NCBI RefSeq assembly: GCF_004214895.1
Contig: NZ_CP035952.1
Span: 1,116,001-1,180,000 of the forward strand
Direction of reading: 5' to 3'
Length of the DNA: 64,000 bases
Source of the DNA: Pseudomonas tructae
GTDB lineage: Bacteria > Pseudomonadota > Gammaproteobacteria > Pseudomonadales > Pseudomonadaceae
Shown in pieces: positions 18,728 to 27,111 of the stretch. Each line of letters opens with the position of its first letter. The stretch's first letter is position 1. Made by a program: the position numbers and the translations under genes. The notes under the pieces are model-generated. The model saw only the letters and a program-made list of their open reading frames with translations, searched no databases and was not told the origin of the DNA.

Positions 18728-19894
18728 ATGCCGACTTTCAAACACCACGCACTGGCACTGCTTAATCCTTCCTTCGACTCGCCACTGGTGGATGTTTTGA
18801 CGGAGCTTGAGCACCTGCGTCGCTACCGGCTTGCTGGCACCACGCCTTCCAGTCTGTTCTTCCAACTCAAGAGCATTTTCCACCTCCTGGAGAGCTTGGG
18901 TTCGGCTCGCATCGAAGGTAACCACACCACACTTGCGGACTATGTCGAGAGCAAAGTGGAGGGGACCGATTCAACCTCGGACCAGCTTCGCGAGATATCC
19001 AATATCGAAAAGGCGATGACGTTCGTCGAGGATCACTTCAGTGAGGCGGAAGACGTCGGTTTGCATCTGCTGCGTGAGCTGCATGCCATCACCGTTGATG
19101 ACCTCGACAGGGAAGGTGATCGAACCCCTGGCAGTTTTCGCGCGGGCCACGTACGTATCGCCCAGTCGAACCATCTCCCGCCCGATCCGGTGCAGGTTCA
19201 AGGTTACATGGAGGAACTGGTTGCCTTCATTAATCGAAGGGATCCGCAAAAGTACGATCTGATGAAGGTGGCAATCGCTCATCATCGATTCGGCTGGATT
19301 CACCCGTTCAGCAATGGCAATGGCCGTGTGGTCCGGTTACTGACCTACGTAATGTTGATCAAGTATGGGTTCAATGTCGCGGCGGGTGGGCGTCTGCTCA
19401 ACCCGACAGCGGTGTTTTGCAATGACCGCGAGCGCTATTACGAAATGCTTGCTCAAGCAGATGCAGGCACCTCTGAAGGGTTGGAGCGATGGTGCGAGTA
19501 CGTTCTGCGGGGCATTCTGGACGAACTCAGGAAACTTGATCGATTATTGGATTACAGCTATCTGAAACAGGCAATCCTGTCACCTGCACTGGCCCACGCC
19601 CGTGAACGGACGTTGCTGACCGACCTTGAGTATGGCGTACTCCGGCTGCTGCTCGACAGTGATAGCGCCATTGCCAGGTCAAGTGATCTGGCCGCTGCGA
19701 TGCCAGGACTGAAGGGCCCTCAGCGTACGTATCAGATCAAGAAGCTGGTTGAGCGTGGCATGCTGGTACCGATCAAACCCAACGCCCGTCAATACACCCT
19801 GGGTTTTTCGCACAGCTACCTTTTGCGCGGGGTGATTCGTGCCCTGACGGCCGAAGGATTCATTACCCAGCAGTTGTCTTCGGCGCGGCAGTAG
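18728..19894 (+). CDS. Fic-domain AMP-transferase with inhibitory motif and C-terminal winged helix
   Basis: Fic enzymes transfer AMP or other nucleotide parts to protein hydroxyls. This 388-residue protein has the catalytic loop [12 protein letters not shown] with His192, and upstream an inhibitory (S/T)xxxE(G/N) motif in the same chain (S59-ARI-E63-G64), which makes it a class II, self-inhibited Fic. The N-terminal Fic_N region is [20 protein letters not shown]. Residues about 300-385 form a winged-helix-like domain ([14 protein letters not shown] through [17 protein letters not shown]). ATG 18728 is preferred over TTG 18722. Codon use is less GC-biased than in hasF or the permease, which suggests acquisition. 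The target protein is unknown. Confidence 0.9.
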   Translation: MPTFKHHALALLNPSFDSPLVDVLTELEHLRRYRLAGTTPSSLFFQLKSIFHLLESLGSARIEGNHTTLADYVESKVEGTDSTSDQLREISNIEKAMTFVEDHFSEAEDVGLHLLRELHAITVDDLDREGDRTPGSFRAGHVRIAQSNHLPPDPVQVQGYMEELVAFINRRDPQKYDLMKVAIAHHRFGWIHPFSNGNGRVVRLLTYVMLIKYGFNVAAGGRLLNPTAVFCNDRERYYEMLAQADAGTSEGLERWCEYVLRGILDELRKLDRLLDYSYLKQAILSPALAHARERTLLTDLEYGVLRLLLDSDSAIARSSDLAAAMPGLKGPQRTYQIKKLVERGMLVPIKPNARQYTLGFSHSYLLRGVIRALTAEGFITQQLSSARQ

Positions 19895-19908
19895 CCGCTC
19901 AAAAGCGA

Positions 19909-19936
19909 AGACCGGGGCATTCGCCCCGGTCTTTAA
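19909..19936. terminator. bidirectional terminator between fic and the permease gene
   Basis: A perfect stem AGACCGGGGC / GCCCCGGTCT (19909-19932) is followed by TTTAA on the + strand and by AGCGAAG-adjacent CTTTTGAGCGG on the other. It serves two converging genes. Confidence 0.8.
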
Positions 19937-19953
19937 TGCTTGTGCAACCTCCC

Positions 19954-21474
19954 TCAGTGCTCCGAAACCGCCTCTCGTCGCGCCGGCGGCTCTCCATGTT
20001 CGCCTTCGCTCATCACCGGCACTTCCTTGCCTTCGGCGTTGAACAGCTTGCCGTCTTCGAAGTAGTCGCCATCGCGCAGGGCGGAGATGTCCGAATAGTG
20101 GATGGTGCGTTCATAGGCGGCAGCGAAGACCGATTGCTGGTCGGAGTTGCCGGTGGTGAAGTGGTTGAACACCAGGTTGAGCACGATCGCCATGATCGCC
20201 GCCGAGCTGATCCCGGAGTGGAAGATGGTCTCGAACCAGGAGGGGAACTGCGCGTAGAAGTTCGGCGCGGCGATCGGGATCATGCCGAAGCCCAGGGAGG
20301 CGGCGACGATGATCAGGTTGACGTTGTTCTTGTAGCTGACCTTGGACAGGGTACGGATCCCGCTGGCGGCGACGGTGCCGAACAGCACGATGCCCGCACC
20401 ACCGAGTACCGAGGTCGGCACCGCGGCAATCACCCGGCCCATGATCGGTAGCAAGCCGAGCACCACCAGGATGACCCCGCCGGTGGCTACCACGTAGCGG
20501 CTCTTGACCCCGGTCACGGCCACCAGGCCGACGTTCTGGGCGAAGGCGCTCTGGGTGAAGGAGCCGAAGATCGGCGCCAGGATGCTGGAGGCCATGTCGG
20601 CGCGCAGGCCGTTGCCCAGGCGTTTGGAGTCGACCTTGGTGTCGATGATTTCACCGACGGCGAGGATGTCCGCCGAGGTTTCCACCAGGGTCACCATGAT
20701 CACGATGCACATCGACAGGATGGCGGCGATGTGGAAGGTCGGCATACCGAAGTGGAACGGCGTCGGCATTGCGACCAGCGGGCCGTCGAGGACCTTGCTG
20801 AAATCGGCCATGCCCAGCGACCAGGCGATCAGGGTGCCGATGACCATCGCCAGGAGGATCGACAGCCGCGAGATGGCCGCGCTACCCAGCTTGCTCAGCA
20901 CCAGGACGATCAGGAAGGTCAGGCCGGCCAGGCCGATGTTGGCCATGCTGCCGAAATCCGGGGCCTTGCTGTTGCCGCCCATGACCCAGCGCGCAGCCAC
21001 TGGCATCAGGGTCAGGCCAATGGTGGTGATGACGATACCGGTCACCAGCGGCGGGAAGAACTTGGTGATCCGCGAGAACACCGGCGTAATCAGAAAACCG
21101 ATCAGCGAAGCCGCCATGACCGCGCCCAGTACCCCGGGCAACCCGCCACCGCCTTCACTGCTGAGGATTGCGCCCATGGTCGCCACCCCGGCGAACGACA
21201 CGCCCTGCACCAACGGCAGCTGGCAACCGAACCACGGCAGGCCGAGGGTTTGCAGCAGGGTCGCCAGGCCGCCGGCAAACAACGACGCGGCGATCAACAG
21301 GCCGATGTCGGCAGGGCCCAGGCCGGCCGCCTGGCCGAGGATCAAAGGTACCGCGACGATGCCGCCGTACATGGTCAGAACATGCTGCAGGCCATAAGCC
21401 AGGTTGGCGCCAAGGCCCAGGTTCTCGTCTTCGGGACGCTGGGCTGAAGACGTGCTAGGGGAGGACGTATTCAT
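19954..21474 (-). CDS. NCS2-family purine (xanthine/urate) permease
   Basis: Inner-membrane nucleobase:cation symporter of 506 residues with about 12-14 transmembrane segments. The family signature QNVGLVAVTG is present, with GLQHVLTMYGG near the N-terminus. The xanthine/urate branch is suggested by overall form, but the substrate is not proven by sequence reading. ATG at 21474 is chosen; the open frame extends further upstream through a promoter-like region. The charged C-terminal tail (GEHGEPPARREAVSEH) is cytoplasmic. A 14-base palindrome lies upstream (21542), a likely operator. Confidence 0.88.
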   Translation of the reverse strand: MNTSSPSTSSAQRPEDENLGLGANLAYGLQHVLTMYGGIVAVPLILGQAAGLGPADIGLLIAASLFAGGLATLLQTLGLPWFGCQLPLVQGVSFAGVATMGAILSSEGGGGLPGVLGAVMAASLIGFLITPVFSRITKFFPPLVTGIVITTIGLTLMPVAARWVMGGNSKAPDFGSMANIGLAGLTFLIVLVLSKLGSAAISRLSILLAMVIGTLIAWSLGMADFSKVLDGPLVAMPTPFHFGMPTFHIAAILSMCIVIMVTLVETSADILAVGEIIDTKVDSKRLGNGLRADMASSILAPIFGSFTQSAFAQNVGLVAVTGVKSRYVVATGGVILVVLGLLPIMGRVIAAVPTSVLGGAGIVLFGTVAASGIRTLSKVSYKNNVNLIIVAASLGFGMIPIAAPNFYAQFPSWFETIFHSGISSAAIMAIVLNLVFNHFTTGNSDQQSVFAAAYERTIHYSDISALRDGDYFEDGKLFNAEGKEVPVMSEGEHGEPPARREAVSEH

Positions 21475-21541
21475 GGGGCTGGTTCTCAGTTTTATTGTTG
21501 TGGCGCTACTGTAGACAAGTCCTATACGTGAATGCCAGAAC

Positions 21542-21555
21542 AATTGTATACAATT
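21542..21555. promoter_or_regulatory. perfect palindrome AATTGTATACAATT, probable operator for the purine permease
   Basis: A 14-base perfect palindrome located 68-81 bases upstream of the permease ATG. Its TTGTATACAA core is of the kind bound by GntR-family repressors. The regulator is not in the window. Confidence 0.5.
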
Positions 21556-21735
21556 TTTAGATTTGCGTAGGAACAGTCCTACCAATGGTTTGGCTTCAGG
21601 GCTGGATGCAGAGATCGTTGCAACAGCCGCGCGCAGCCCTCGCAAGGCTGCGTGACAAAGGTGGGAGGGTTGAAAAAGCTGTCCAGGTGGACAGAAAAGC
21701 GCGAGGGTGAAGAGTGGTTAGGGGCCTAACAGATT

Positions 21736-22101
21736 CTAATCTTCGATCAGTTCCCGCAGCTCACGCATCATTTCGGTGCTGTCGGCCACGTTCAGCTCGA
21801 CCAGACGGTGCAAATGGCTCATTGACTCGACGTCAATGTACAAGCAGACAAAACCCAGCTGACAGCCTTCTTCATGGCGTAATTCGACCAGCATCTGCAA
21901 TTTGACCTGCTCGCTCAGGTACACGTAGGCCTCGAAATCCTGGGTCAGGTCCGGGTCCCAGGGTTCGGGGCACTTGACCAGCAGGCCCTTGAGGGACAGA
22001 TCAAGCAGTTCGACCGGCCAGCACCGCTCTCCCTGGCACAATTGGGTTCTGGCATCGAAGGCAATTCGCTGGAAACGTCGACGATCTGGATGGTCGCTCA
22101 T
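21736..22101 (-). CDS. PilZ-domain c-di-GMP-binding protein
   Basis: Single-domain PilZ protein of 121 residues. Both parts of the c-di-GMP site are visible: the arginine cluster DRRRFQR (residues 6-12) and DLSLKG (34-39). The remainder is the six-stranded barrel followed by a C-terminal helix (HLHRLVELNVADSTEMMRELREL). It is divergent from cstA. Such proteins act as diffusible receptors; the partner is not indicated by the neighbours. A c-di-GMP enzyme lies 6 kb away (28517). Confidence 0.93.
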   Translation of the reverse strand: MSDHPDRRRFQRIAFDARTQLCQGERCWPVELLDLSLKGLLVKCPEPWDPDLTQDFEAYVYLSEQVKLQMLVELRHEEGCQLGFVCLYIDVESMSHLHRLVELNVADSTEMMRELRELIED

Positions 22102-22283
22102 GTTCAGGCACTCCGGGGTTCTTCCTGACTATAGCTCAGCACTTGCCAAGGCCCACGCAAGGGCGCATAACGAGGTCTGTCCAGCCCACGCTGAAGGCTC
22201 TAGACCAACGTGGGGGCTGGCCTTTCCTGCCAGTATCGCTAGACTCGAAAGGCTGTCTTTTATCCACTAGCTGGAAGCAAACC

Positions 22284-24350
22284 ATGAACAACAATAATAG
22301 CCTGCTACGCCACATTCCGTGGCTGGCGCTGGCAGTCATAGGAGCCTGTGCGCTGGGTGTGGTCGCCCTGCGTCGTGGCGAGGCCATCAACGCCTTGTGG
22401 ATCGTCGTCGCCTCGGTGGCCATCTACCTGGTCGCCTACCGCTACTACAGCCTGTTCATCGCCACCAAGGTGATGCAGCTGGACCCGCGTCGGGCCACCC
22501 CGGCGGTGGTTAACAACGATGGTCTGGACTACGTGCCGACCAACAAACACATTCTGTTCGGCCACCACTTCGCCGCGATTGCCGGTGCCGGCCCGCTGGT
22601 CGGCCCCGTGCTGGCAGCGCAGATGGGCTACCTGCCGGGCACGCTCTGGCTGATTGCCGGGGTGGTGCTGGCCGGTGCGGTGCAGGATTTCATGATCCTG
22701 TTCCTGTCCACCCGCCGCAACGGTCGCTCGCTGGGCGACATGGTCCGTGAAGAAATGGGCCGGATCCCGGGCACCATTGCCCTGTTCGGCTGCTTCCTGA
22801 TCATGATCATCATCCTGGCGGTGCTGGCGCTGATCGTGGTCAAGGCCCTGGCCGAGAGCCCATGGGGCATGTTCACGGTGATGGCGACCATCCCGATCGC
22901 GATGTTCATGGGCATCTACATGCGCTACATCCGCCCGGGCCACATCGGCGAGATCTCGCTGATTGGCGTGGTGCTGCTGTTGCTGTCGATCTGGCTGGGG
23001 GGCCAGGTTGCCGCCGATCCAGTGTGGGGCCCGGCGTTCACCTTCACTGGCGTGCAGATCACCTGGATGCTGGTGGGCTACGGATTCGTGGCCGCCGTGC
23101 TGCCGGTGTGGCTGGTGCTGGCGCCGCGTGACTACCTGTCGACCTTCCTCAAGATCGGCACCATCGTCGGCCTGGCCATCGGCATCCTGATCATCGCGCC
23201 AGAGCTGAAAATGCCGGCGCTGACCCAGTTCACCGACGGTTCCGGCCCGGTGTGGTAGGGCACCCTGTTCCCGTTCCTGTTCATCACCATCGCCTGTGGC
23301 GCGGTGTCCGGTTTCCATGCACTGATCTCCTCGGGGACCACGCCCAAGCTGCTGGACAACGAAGTCAACGCTCGCTACATCGGTTACGGCGGCATGCTCA
23401 TGGAGTCGTTCGTGGCAATCATGGCCATGGTTGCCGCCTCGGTGATCGAGCCAGGGGTGTACTTCGCCATGAACAGCCCGGCTGCGGTGGTTGGCTCTGA
23501 TGTTGTCTCGGTTGCACAGACCGTCAGCAGCTGGGGCTTTGCCATTACCCCGGACGCTCTGGAAGCGGTGGCCAAGGACATCGGCGAGCACACCATCCTG
23601 GCCCGTGCCGGTGGTGCACCGACCCTGGCGGTCGGTATCGCGCAGATCCTCCACCAGGTGCTGCCGGGTGAGAACACCATGGCCTTCTGGTACCACTTCG
23701 CGATCCTGTTCGAGGCGCTGTTCATCCTCACCGCAGTGGACGCCGGCACCCGTGCCGGGCGTTTCATGCTCCAGGACCTGCTGGGCAGCTTCGTGCCGGC
23801 GCTCAAACGTACCGAGTCGTGGGGCGCCAACCTGCTCGCCACGGCCGGCTGCGTGGCGCTGTGGGGCTACCTGCTGTACCAGGGCGTGATCGACCCGCTG
23901 GGCGGCATCAACACCTTGTGGCCGCTGTTCGGCATCTCCAACCAGATGCTCGCCGGTATCGCGCTGATGCTCGGTACTGTTGTGCTGATCAAGATGAAGC
24001 GCCAGCGCTACATGTGGGTCACCCTGCTACCAGCAGTCTGGCTGCTGATCTGCACCACCACTGCCGGCTTCATCAAGCTGTTCGACCCGAACCCGGCCGT
24101 CGGCTTCCTGGCCCTGGCCAACAAGTACAGCGCGGCGCTCGACGCCGGTCAGGTGCTGGCCCCGGCCAAAGACATCGGCCAGATGCAGCACGTGATCTTC
24201 AACGCCTACACCAACGCGGCCCTGACCGGGCTGTTCCTGTTCGTGGTCTTCAGCATTCTGTTCTTTGCCCTCAAGGTCGGTATCGCCGCCTTGAACAAAA
24301 AAGAGCGGACTGACAAAGAGTCCCCGTTCCAGGCCCTGCCGGATGCATAA
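22284..24350 (+). pseudogene. cstA: CstA/BtsT-family pyruvate/peptide transporter interrupted by an in-frame amber codon
   Basis: The reading frame from ATG 22284 to TAA 24350 spans 688 codons, the normal size of the family, but codon 325 is TAG (23256). Upstream text (GLDYVPTNKHILFGHHFAAIAGAGPLVGP) and downstream text (GTLFPFLFITIACGAVSG, HALISSGTTPKLL) are in the same frame and fully family-like with no other damage. A single base change from AAG, CAG, TCG, TTG or GAG would give TAG. If real, the product stops at 324 residues, losing about half of the transmembrane domain. Association with yjiX and yjiA downstream matches the btsT-yjiX-yjiA operon. Sequence error is the main alternative. 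Confidence 0.88.
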
Positions 24351-24368
24351 GCCAAGAGGAATGCAGTG

Positions 24369-24566
24369 ATGTTCAACGATCTCGGTCGACTGGGTAAGTA
24401 CCTGGGCCAGGCAGCCCGCCTGATGGTCGGCATGCCCGACTACGACAACTACGTCGAGCATATGCAGACCAAGCACCCGGACAAGCCGGTGATGACCTAC
24501 GAGGCGTTCTTCCGCGAACGCCAGGAGGCCCGTTACGGCGGCAAGGGTGGGCCCAAGTGCTGTTGA
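24369..24566 (+). CDS. yjiX: YbdD/YjiX-family small protein
   Basis: A 65-residue member of the DUF466 family that always accompanies CstA/BtsT transporters. Typical text is [35 protein letters not shown], with the C-terminal cysteine pair KCC. GAGGA lies 8 bases before ATG 24369; GTG 24366 is an alternative. Biochemical role unknown; conserved pairing suggests it helps the transporter. Confidence 0.92.
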   Translation: MFNDLGRLGKYLGQAARLMVGMPDYDNYVEHMQTKHPDKPVMTYEAFFRERQEARYGGKGGPKCC

Positions 24567-24594
24567 AAGACAGCGCGCCAGGCCTGTGACAAAG

Positions 24595-24628
24595 CTGTGG
24601 GAGCCCGGTCAGCGCCGGGCTCCCACAG
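24595..24628. terminator. hairpin between yjiX and yjiA
   Basis: A 14-base-pair perfect stem (CTGTGGGAGCCCGG with CCGGGCTCCCACAG, loop TCAGCG) is followed by TCATTTTC. It resembles half of the local REP family (GTGGGAGC) and could have arisen from one. Probably an attenuating terminator, as yjiA follows on the same strand. Confidence 0.6.
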
Positions 24629-24656
24629 TCATTTTCAGCGTTCAGGAGTATTCGGT

Positions 24657-25634
24657 TTGTTACCTCCCATTCCCGTTACCGTGCTCAGCGGCTTTCTCGG
24701 CGCCGGCAAGACCACCTTGCTGCGCCACCTGCTCAAGGCCGAGCACGGCCTGAAGATTGCCGTCATCGAAAACGAATTCAGCGATGCCGGCATCGATACC
24801 CAGCTGCTGGGTGATGAACCGGTGCAGGTCATGACCCTGGCCAACGGCTGTGTCTGCTGCAGTATCCACACTGACCTGACCAAGGCGCTGTTCCTGCTGC
24901 TGGAGCGCCTGGACAGCGGCGAAATCGCCTTCGACCGCCTGGTGATCGAGTGCACCGGCTTGGCCGACCCGGCACCGGTGGCGCAAACCTTCTTCATCGA
25001 TGAAGAGCTGCGCGAGCGCTACATCCTCGACGGCATCATCACCCTGGTGGATGCGGCGCATGCCGAGCTGCATCTGACCCAGGCCATCGCCCAGGCCCAG
25101 GTGGGCTTTGCCGACCGCCTGCTGGTGAGCAAGACCGATCTGGTCGATGAGGCCAGCTTCCAGGCCCTGAGCGAGCGCCTGGGGCGGATCAACCGCCGGG
25201 CGCCGATTCGTGTGGTGGACAACGGCAAGATCGATCTGGCCGAGCTGCTCGATGTCCGCGGTTTCAATCTCAATGCCGACCTGGGCGGCGGCTTGCGCCT
25301 GCGCCCGGCCGGCCAGACGGCAACTCCGGACCGCATCTCCAGCCTGGTACTGCGTAGCGAAACGCCACTGGATATCGATCGCCTCAGTGACTTCATGAAT
25401 CAGTTGCTTGAAGACCACGGCAAGCAACTGCTGCGTTACAAGGGGGTGTTGAGCATCGCCGGTGAGGATCGGCGCCTGGTGTTCCAGGGGGTGTTGAAGC
25501 TTTACGGTTTTGACTGGGACAGCGAGTGGGCCCAAGGGCAGGAACGTGAAAGCGTGATGGTGTTCATTGGCGATGAGCTACCACAGGAAACAATCACCAC
25601 CCGCTTCGAGGCGTTAAGCCACACCGAGCGTTGA
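24657..25634 (+). CDS. yjiA: YjiA/CobW-family GTP-binding metal chaperone
   Basis: G3E-family GTPase of 325 residues. The TTG start at 24657 has AGGAG 8 bases upstream and the product then begins LLPPIPVTVLSGFLGAGKTT. Motifs: Walker A GFLGAGKTT, the metal-binding NGCVCC (CxCC), Walker B IECTGLADPAPV and SKTDLV for guanine. The C-terminal CobW domain includes LLRYKGVLSIAGEDRRLVFQGV. Association with cstA/btsT and yjiX is conserved in other bacteria. Metal specificity (Zn or other) cannot be told from the sequence. Confidence 0.92.
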   Translation: MLPPIPVTVLSGFLGAGKTTLLRHLLKAEHGLKIAVIENEFSDAGIDTQLLGDEPVQVMTLANGCVCCSIHTDLTKALFLLLERLDSGEIAFDRLVIECTGLADPAPVAQTFFIDEELRERYILDGIITLVDAAHAELHLTQAIAQAQVGFADRLLVSKTDLVDEASFQALSERLGRINRRAPIRVVDNGKIDLAELLDVRGFNLNADLGGGLRLRPAGQTATPDRISSLVLRSETPLDIDRLSDFMNQLLEDHGKQLLRYKGVLSIAGEDRRLVFQGVLKLYGFDWDSEWAQGQERESVMVFIGDELPQETITTRFEALSHTER

Positions 25635-25675
25635 GGGTGCAATCACGGGGCCGAAACCCCTGTGATTGCTGTTCA

Positions 25676-26266
25676 CTAGACTTCGTCAGGATTGCTCAGG
25701 TAAGCGGCATTGCGTTCAGTGATACGCAAGCGCAACGGCAGTGCTTCGCCACCTTTGGCGCCCATGTAGATGTGGGGGGCGTCATGGCGTCGATAACGGT
25801 GCCAGGCTTTCCCGGAACGACAGTCCTGTAAGTGGATGATCAGCGTGTCGCTCTTGAAGTCGAGCAAATGCATCGGGCCTTTGGAGCCCATGAGTTTGAC
25901 CTTCAAGGGGGAGTGGCTGTCGGGTGCAAAGGCGCCAATGGCACCGCGGGCATAGCGTTCCATGTCCTCATGGGTGTCCATGCTGATGCACTTGCCAAAA
26001 TGTGCGCCAGGCGAGCGGACATACAGGGCATAGCCATCATCCGTGCTGCGAAAGTAGAGCAGCAAGGGCTCGTTGGCCGTATCGCTGGGTTGGTGGCCCA
26101 GCAAGTGGGAGTCGTCGCGTTGCTGTAGACGGCCGCTGAAAAATCCACCGCCGGTGCGAGCCTGGGTGACCTGCACCGGGCCACCGGTCAGTGTGTCCAG
26201 AAAATGCAGGGGCAAGCGCGGGGTATCGATTTGAGCGATGAACGACTGTTGTCGGTGCGTAGCCAT
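25676..26266 (-). CDS. unknown protein, distant paralogue of the next gene upstream
   Basis: A 196-residue cytoplasmic-looking protein with no signal peptide, preceded by AAGGAG 7 bases before its ATG. I do not recognise a named family. It shares a pattern with the protein at 26376-26969: an aromatic YFR segment, then YALYVRS, a central helix-poor region, an LKVKLM segment, and LIIHLQD. The predicted structure is mostly beta. It is the last gene of the glyA-linked group on this strand and is separated from its paralogue by a decayed glyA tail. Confidence 0.8.
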   Translation of the reverse strand: MATHRQQSFIAQIDTPRLPLHFLDTLTGGPVQVTQARTGGGFFSGRLQQRDDSHLLGHQPSDTANEPLLLYFRSTDDGYALYVRSPGAHFGKCISMDTHEDMERYARGAIGAFAPDSHSPLKVKLMGSKGPMHLLDFKSDTLIIHLQDCRSGKAWHRYRRHDAPHIYMGAKGGEALPLRLRITERNAAYLSNPDEV

Positions 26267-26288
26267 AGGAGTTCTCCTTGATTACTTG

Positions 26289-26345
26289 ATGGCCTTCACT
26301 CACTCGCGAACGGTGTTGATCACCGCTTTGTTGTTCAGGTAGGCC
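26289..26345 (-). pseudogene. decayed duplicate of the glyA 3' end
   Basis: On the minus strand this stretch reads YLNNKAVINTVRE, stop, VKAIK, matching the glyA C-terminus [17 protein letters not shown] with an in-frame stop replacing Lys. Over about 58 bases it matches 27146-27203 at roughly 80 percent by eye, including GATGGCCTT, TCGCGAACGG, GATCACCGCTT and GTTGTTCAGGT blocks. It lies between the two paralogous unknown genes, so a segment of glyA end plus following gene was probably duplicated in tandem. Confidence 0.75.
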
Positions 26346-26375
26346 TGAGTGGAGGCTTGAGCCTGCGTCTCTAAA

Positions 26376-26969
26376 TCAATGGCTCTGCCAGTCCACCTCG
26401 CGCTCCAGAATGTTCAATCTCAGGCTGGTTGCTGGCGCCGACTTCCGGGCGATGAGATATCCGCCTTCATCCAGACCGAAGGTATTTGTCGATAGGCGAG
26501 CACTGGTCGACGGGCATTCCAGGTTGATGATGGCGAAATCCGTAATCAGGTCCGAAAGGACCACGGCCTGACCCGTATGAGCAAAGATCAACCGCCAGGG
26601 TGATGGCGTGTTGTCTTCAATGGGACGAGCGATGGGTACCCCATACTTGCTCTTGAACATAGCCTGCCCTAGGTAGTTACCACTACGTATGTAGAGCCGG
26701 TAAGTCCCCTCACTATGGCGGAAGTAGAATTGCGTGGGCGAAGGGGTCCCCGTCAGGTGGAAGTCGACGAGCCCTGCATCACGGGCGTTGTCCCAGACCT
26801 CGTCTGGCGTACTCAGGCTGCCCAGGGCGTGGGACGCGTCCAGTGATCCCAGATTGGGATCGGGATGAGCCACCATGACGTTCCGGTCGGTGGCTTCGCT
26901 CAGGACGAAGAGTGGATGACCATTGATCAGAAGGGTTGCGGTGAAGGAAAGTAGTTTGTCGTCAGCCAT
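26376..26969 (-). CDS. unknown protein downstream of glyA, paralogue of the 25676 gene
   Basis: A 197-residue protein with no signal peptide; GGAG lies 8 bases before its ATG. No named family recognised. Beta-rich text includes FTATLLINGHPLFVLSE, FYFRHSEGTYRLYIRS, PSPWRLIFAHTGQAVVLSD and LRLNILEREVDW. The block YFR...YRLYIRS...WRLI...AIINL aligns in order with YFR...YALYVRS...LKVKL...LIIHL of its neighbour. The gap to glyA holds a strong terminator, so it has its own promoter. Confidence 0.8.
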   Translation of the reverse strand: MADDKLLSFTATLLINGHPLFVLSEATDRNVMVAHPDPNLGSLDASHALGSLSTPDEVWDNARDAGLVDFHLTGTPSPTQFYFRHSEGTYRLYIRSGNYLGQAMFKSKYGVPIARPIEDNTPSPWRLIFAHTGQAVVLSDLITDFAIINLECPSTSARLSTNTFGLDEGGYLIARKSAPATSLRLNILEREVDWQSH

Positions 26970-27064
26970 TGCGTGGCTCCATTGCGGCTTGCGTGAGTGT
27001 TACACGCTAAGTGCTTTGAAATGGCTCACACAGCTGGAACCTGTTCCGCGCCTGGTCTGAAAAG

Positions 27065-27095
27065 AACAAGCCCGGCACATGGCCGGGCTTGTTCA
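27065..27095 (-). terminator. terminator of glyA
   Basis: Perfect stem GAACAAGCCCGGC / GCCGGGCTTGTTC with loop ACATG; on the minus strand it is followed by TTTTCAG. Lies 17 bases after the glyA stop. Confidence 0.85.
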
Positions 27096-27111
27096 CATCA
27101 AGCGACTGCTA

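Noticed and set aside
22210..22240. Sigma-54 promoter for cstA (TGGC...TGCC)
   Set aside because: The spacing and the -12 element do not fit the consensus well enough.
23256..23258. TAG in cstA decoded as pyrrolysine
   Set aside because: Pyrrolysine machinery is not known in Pseudomonas; no pyl genes or suitable tRNA are visible here.
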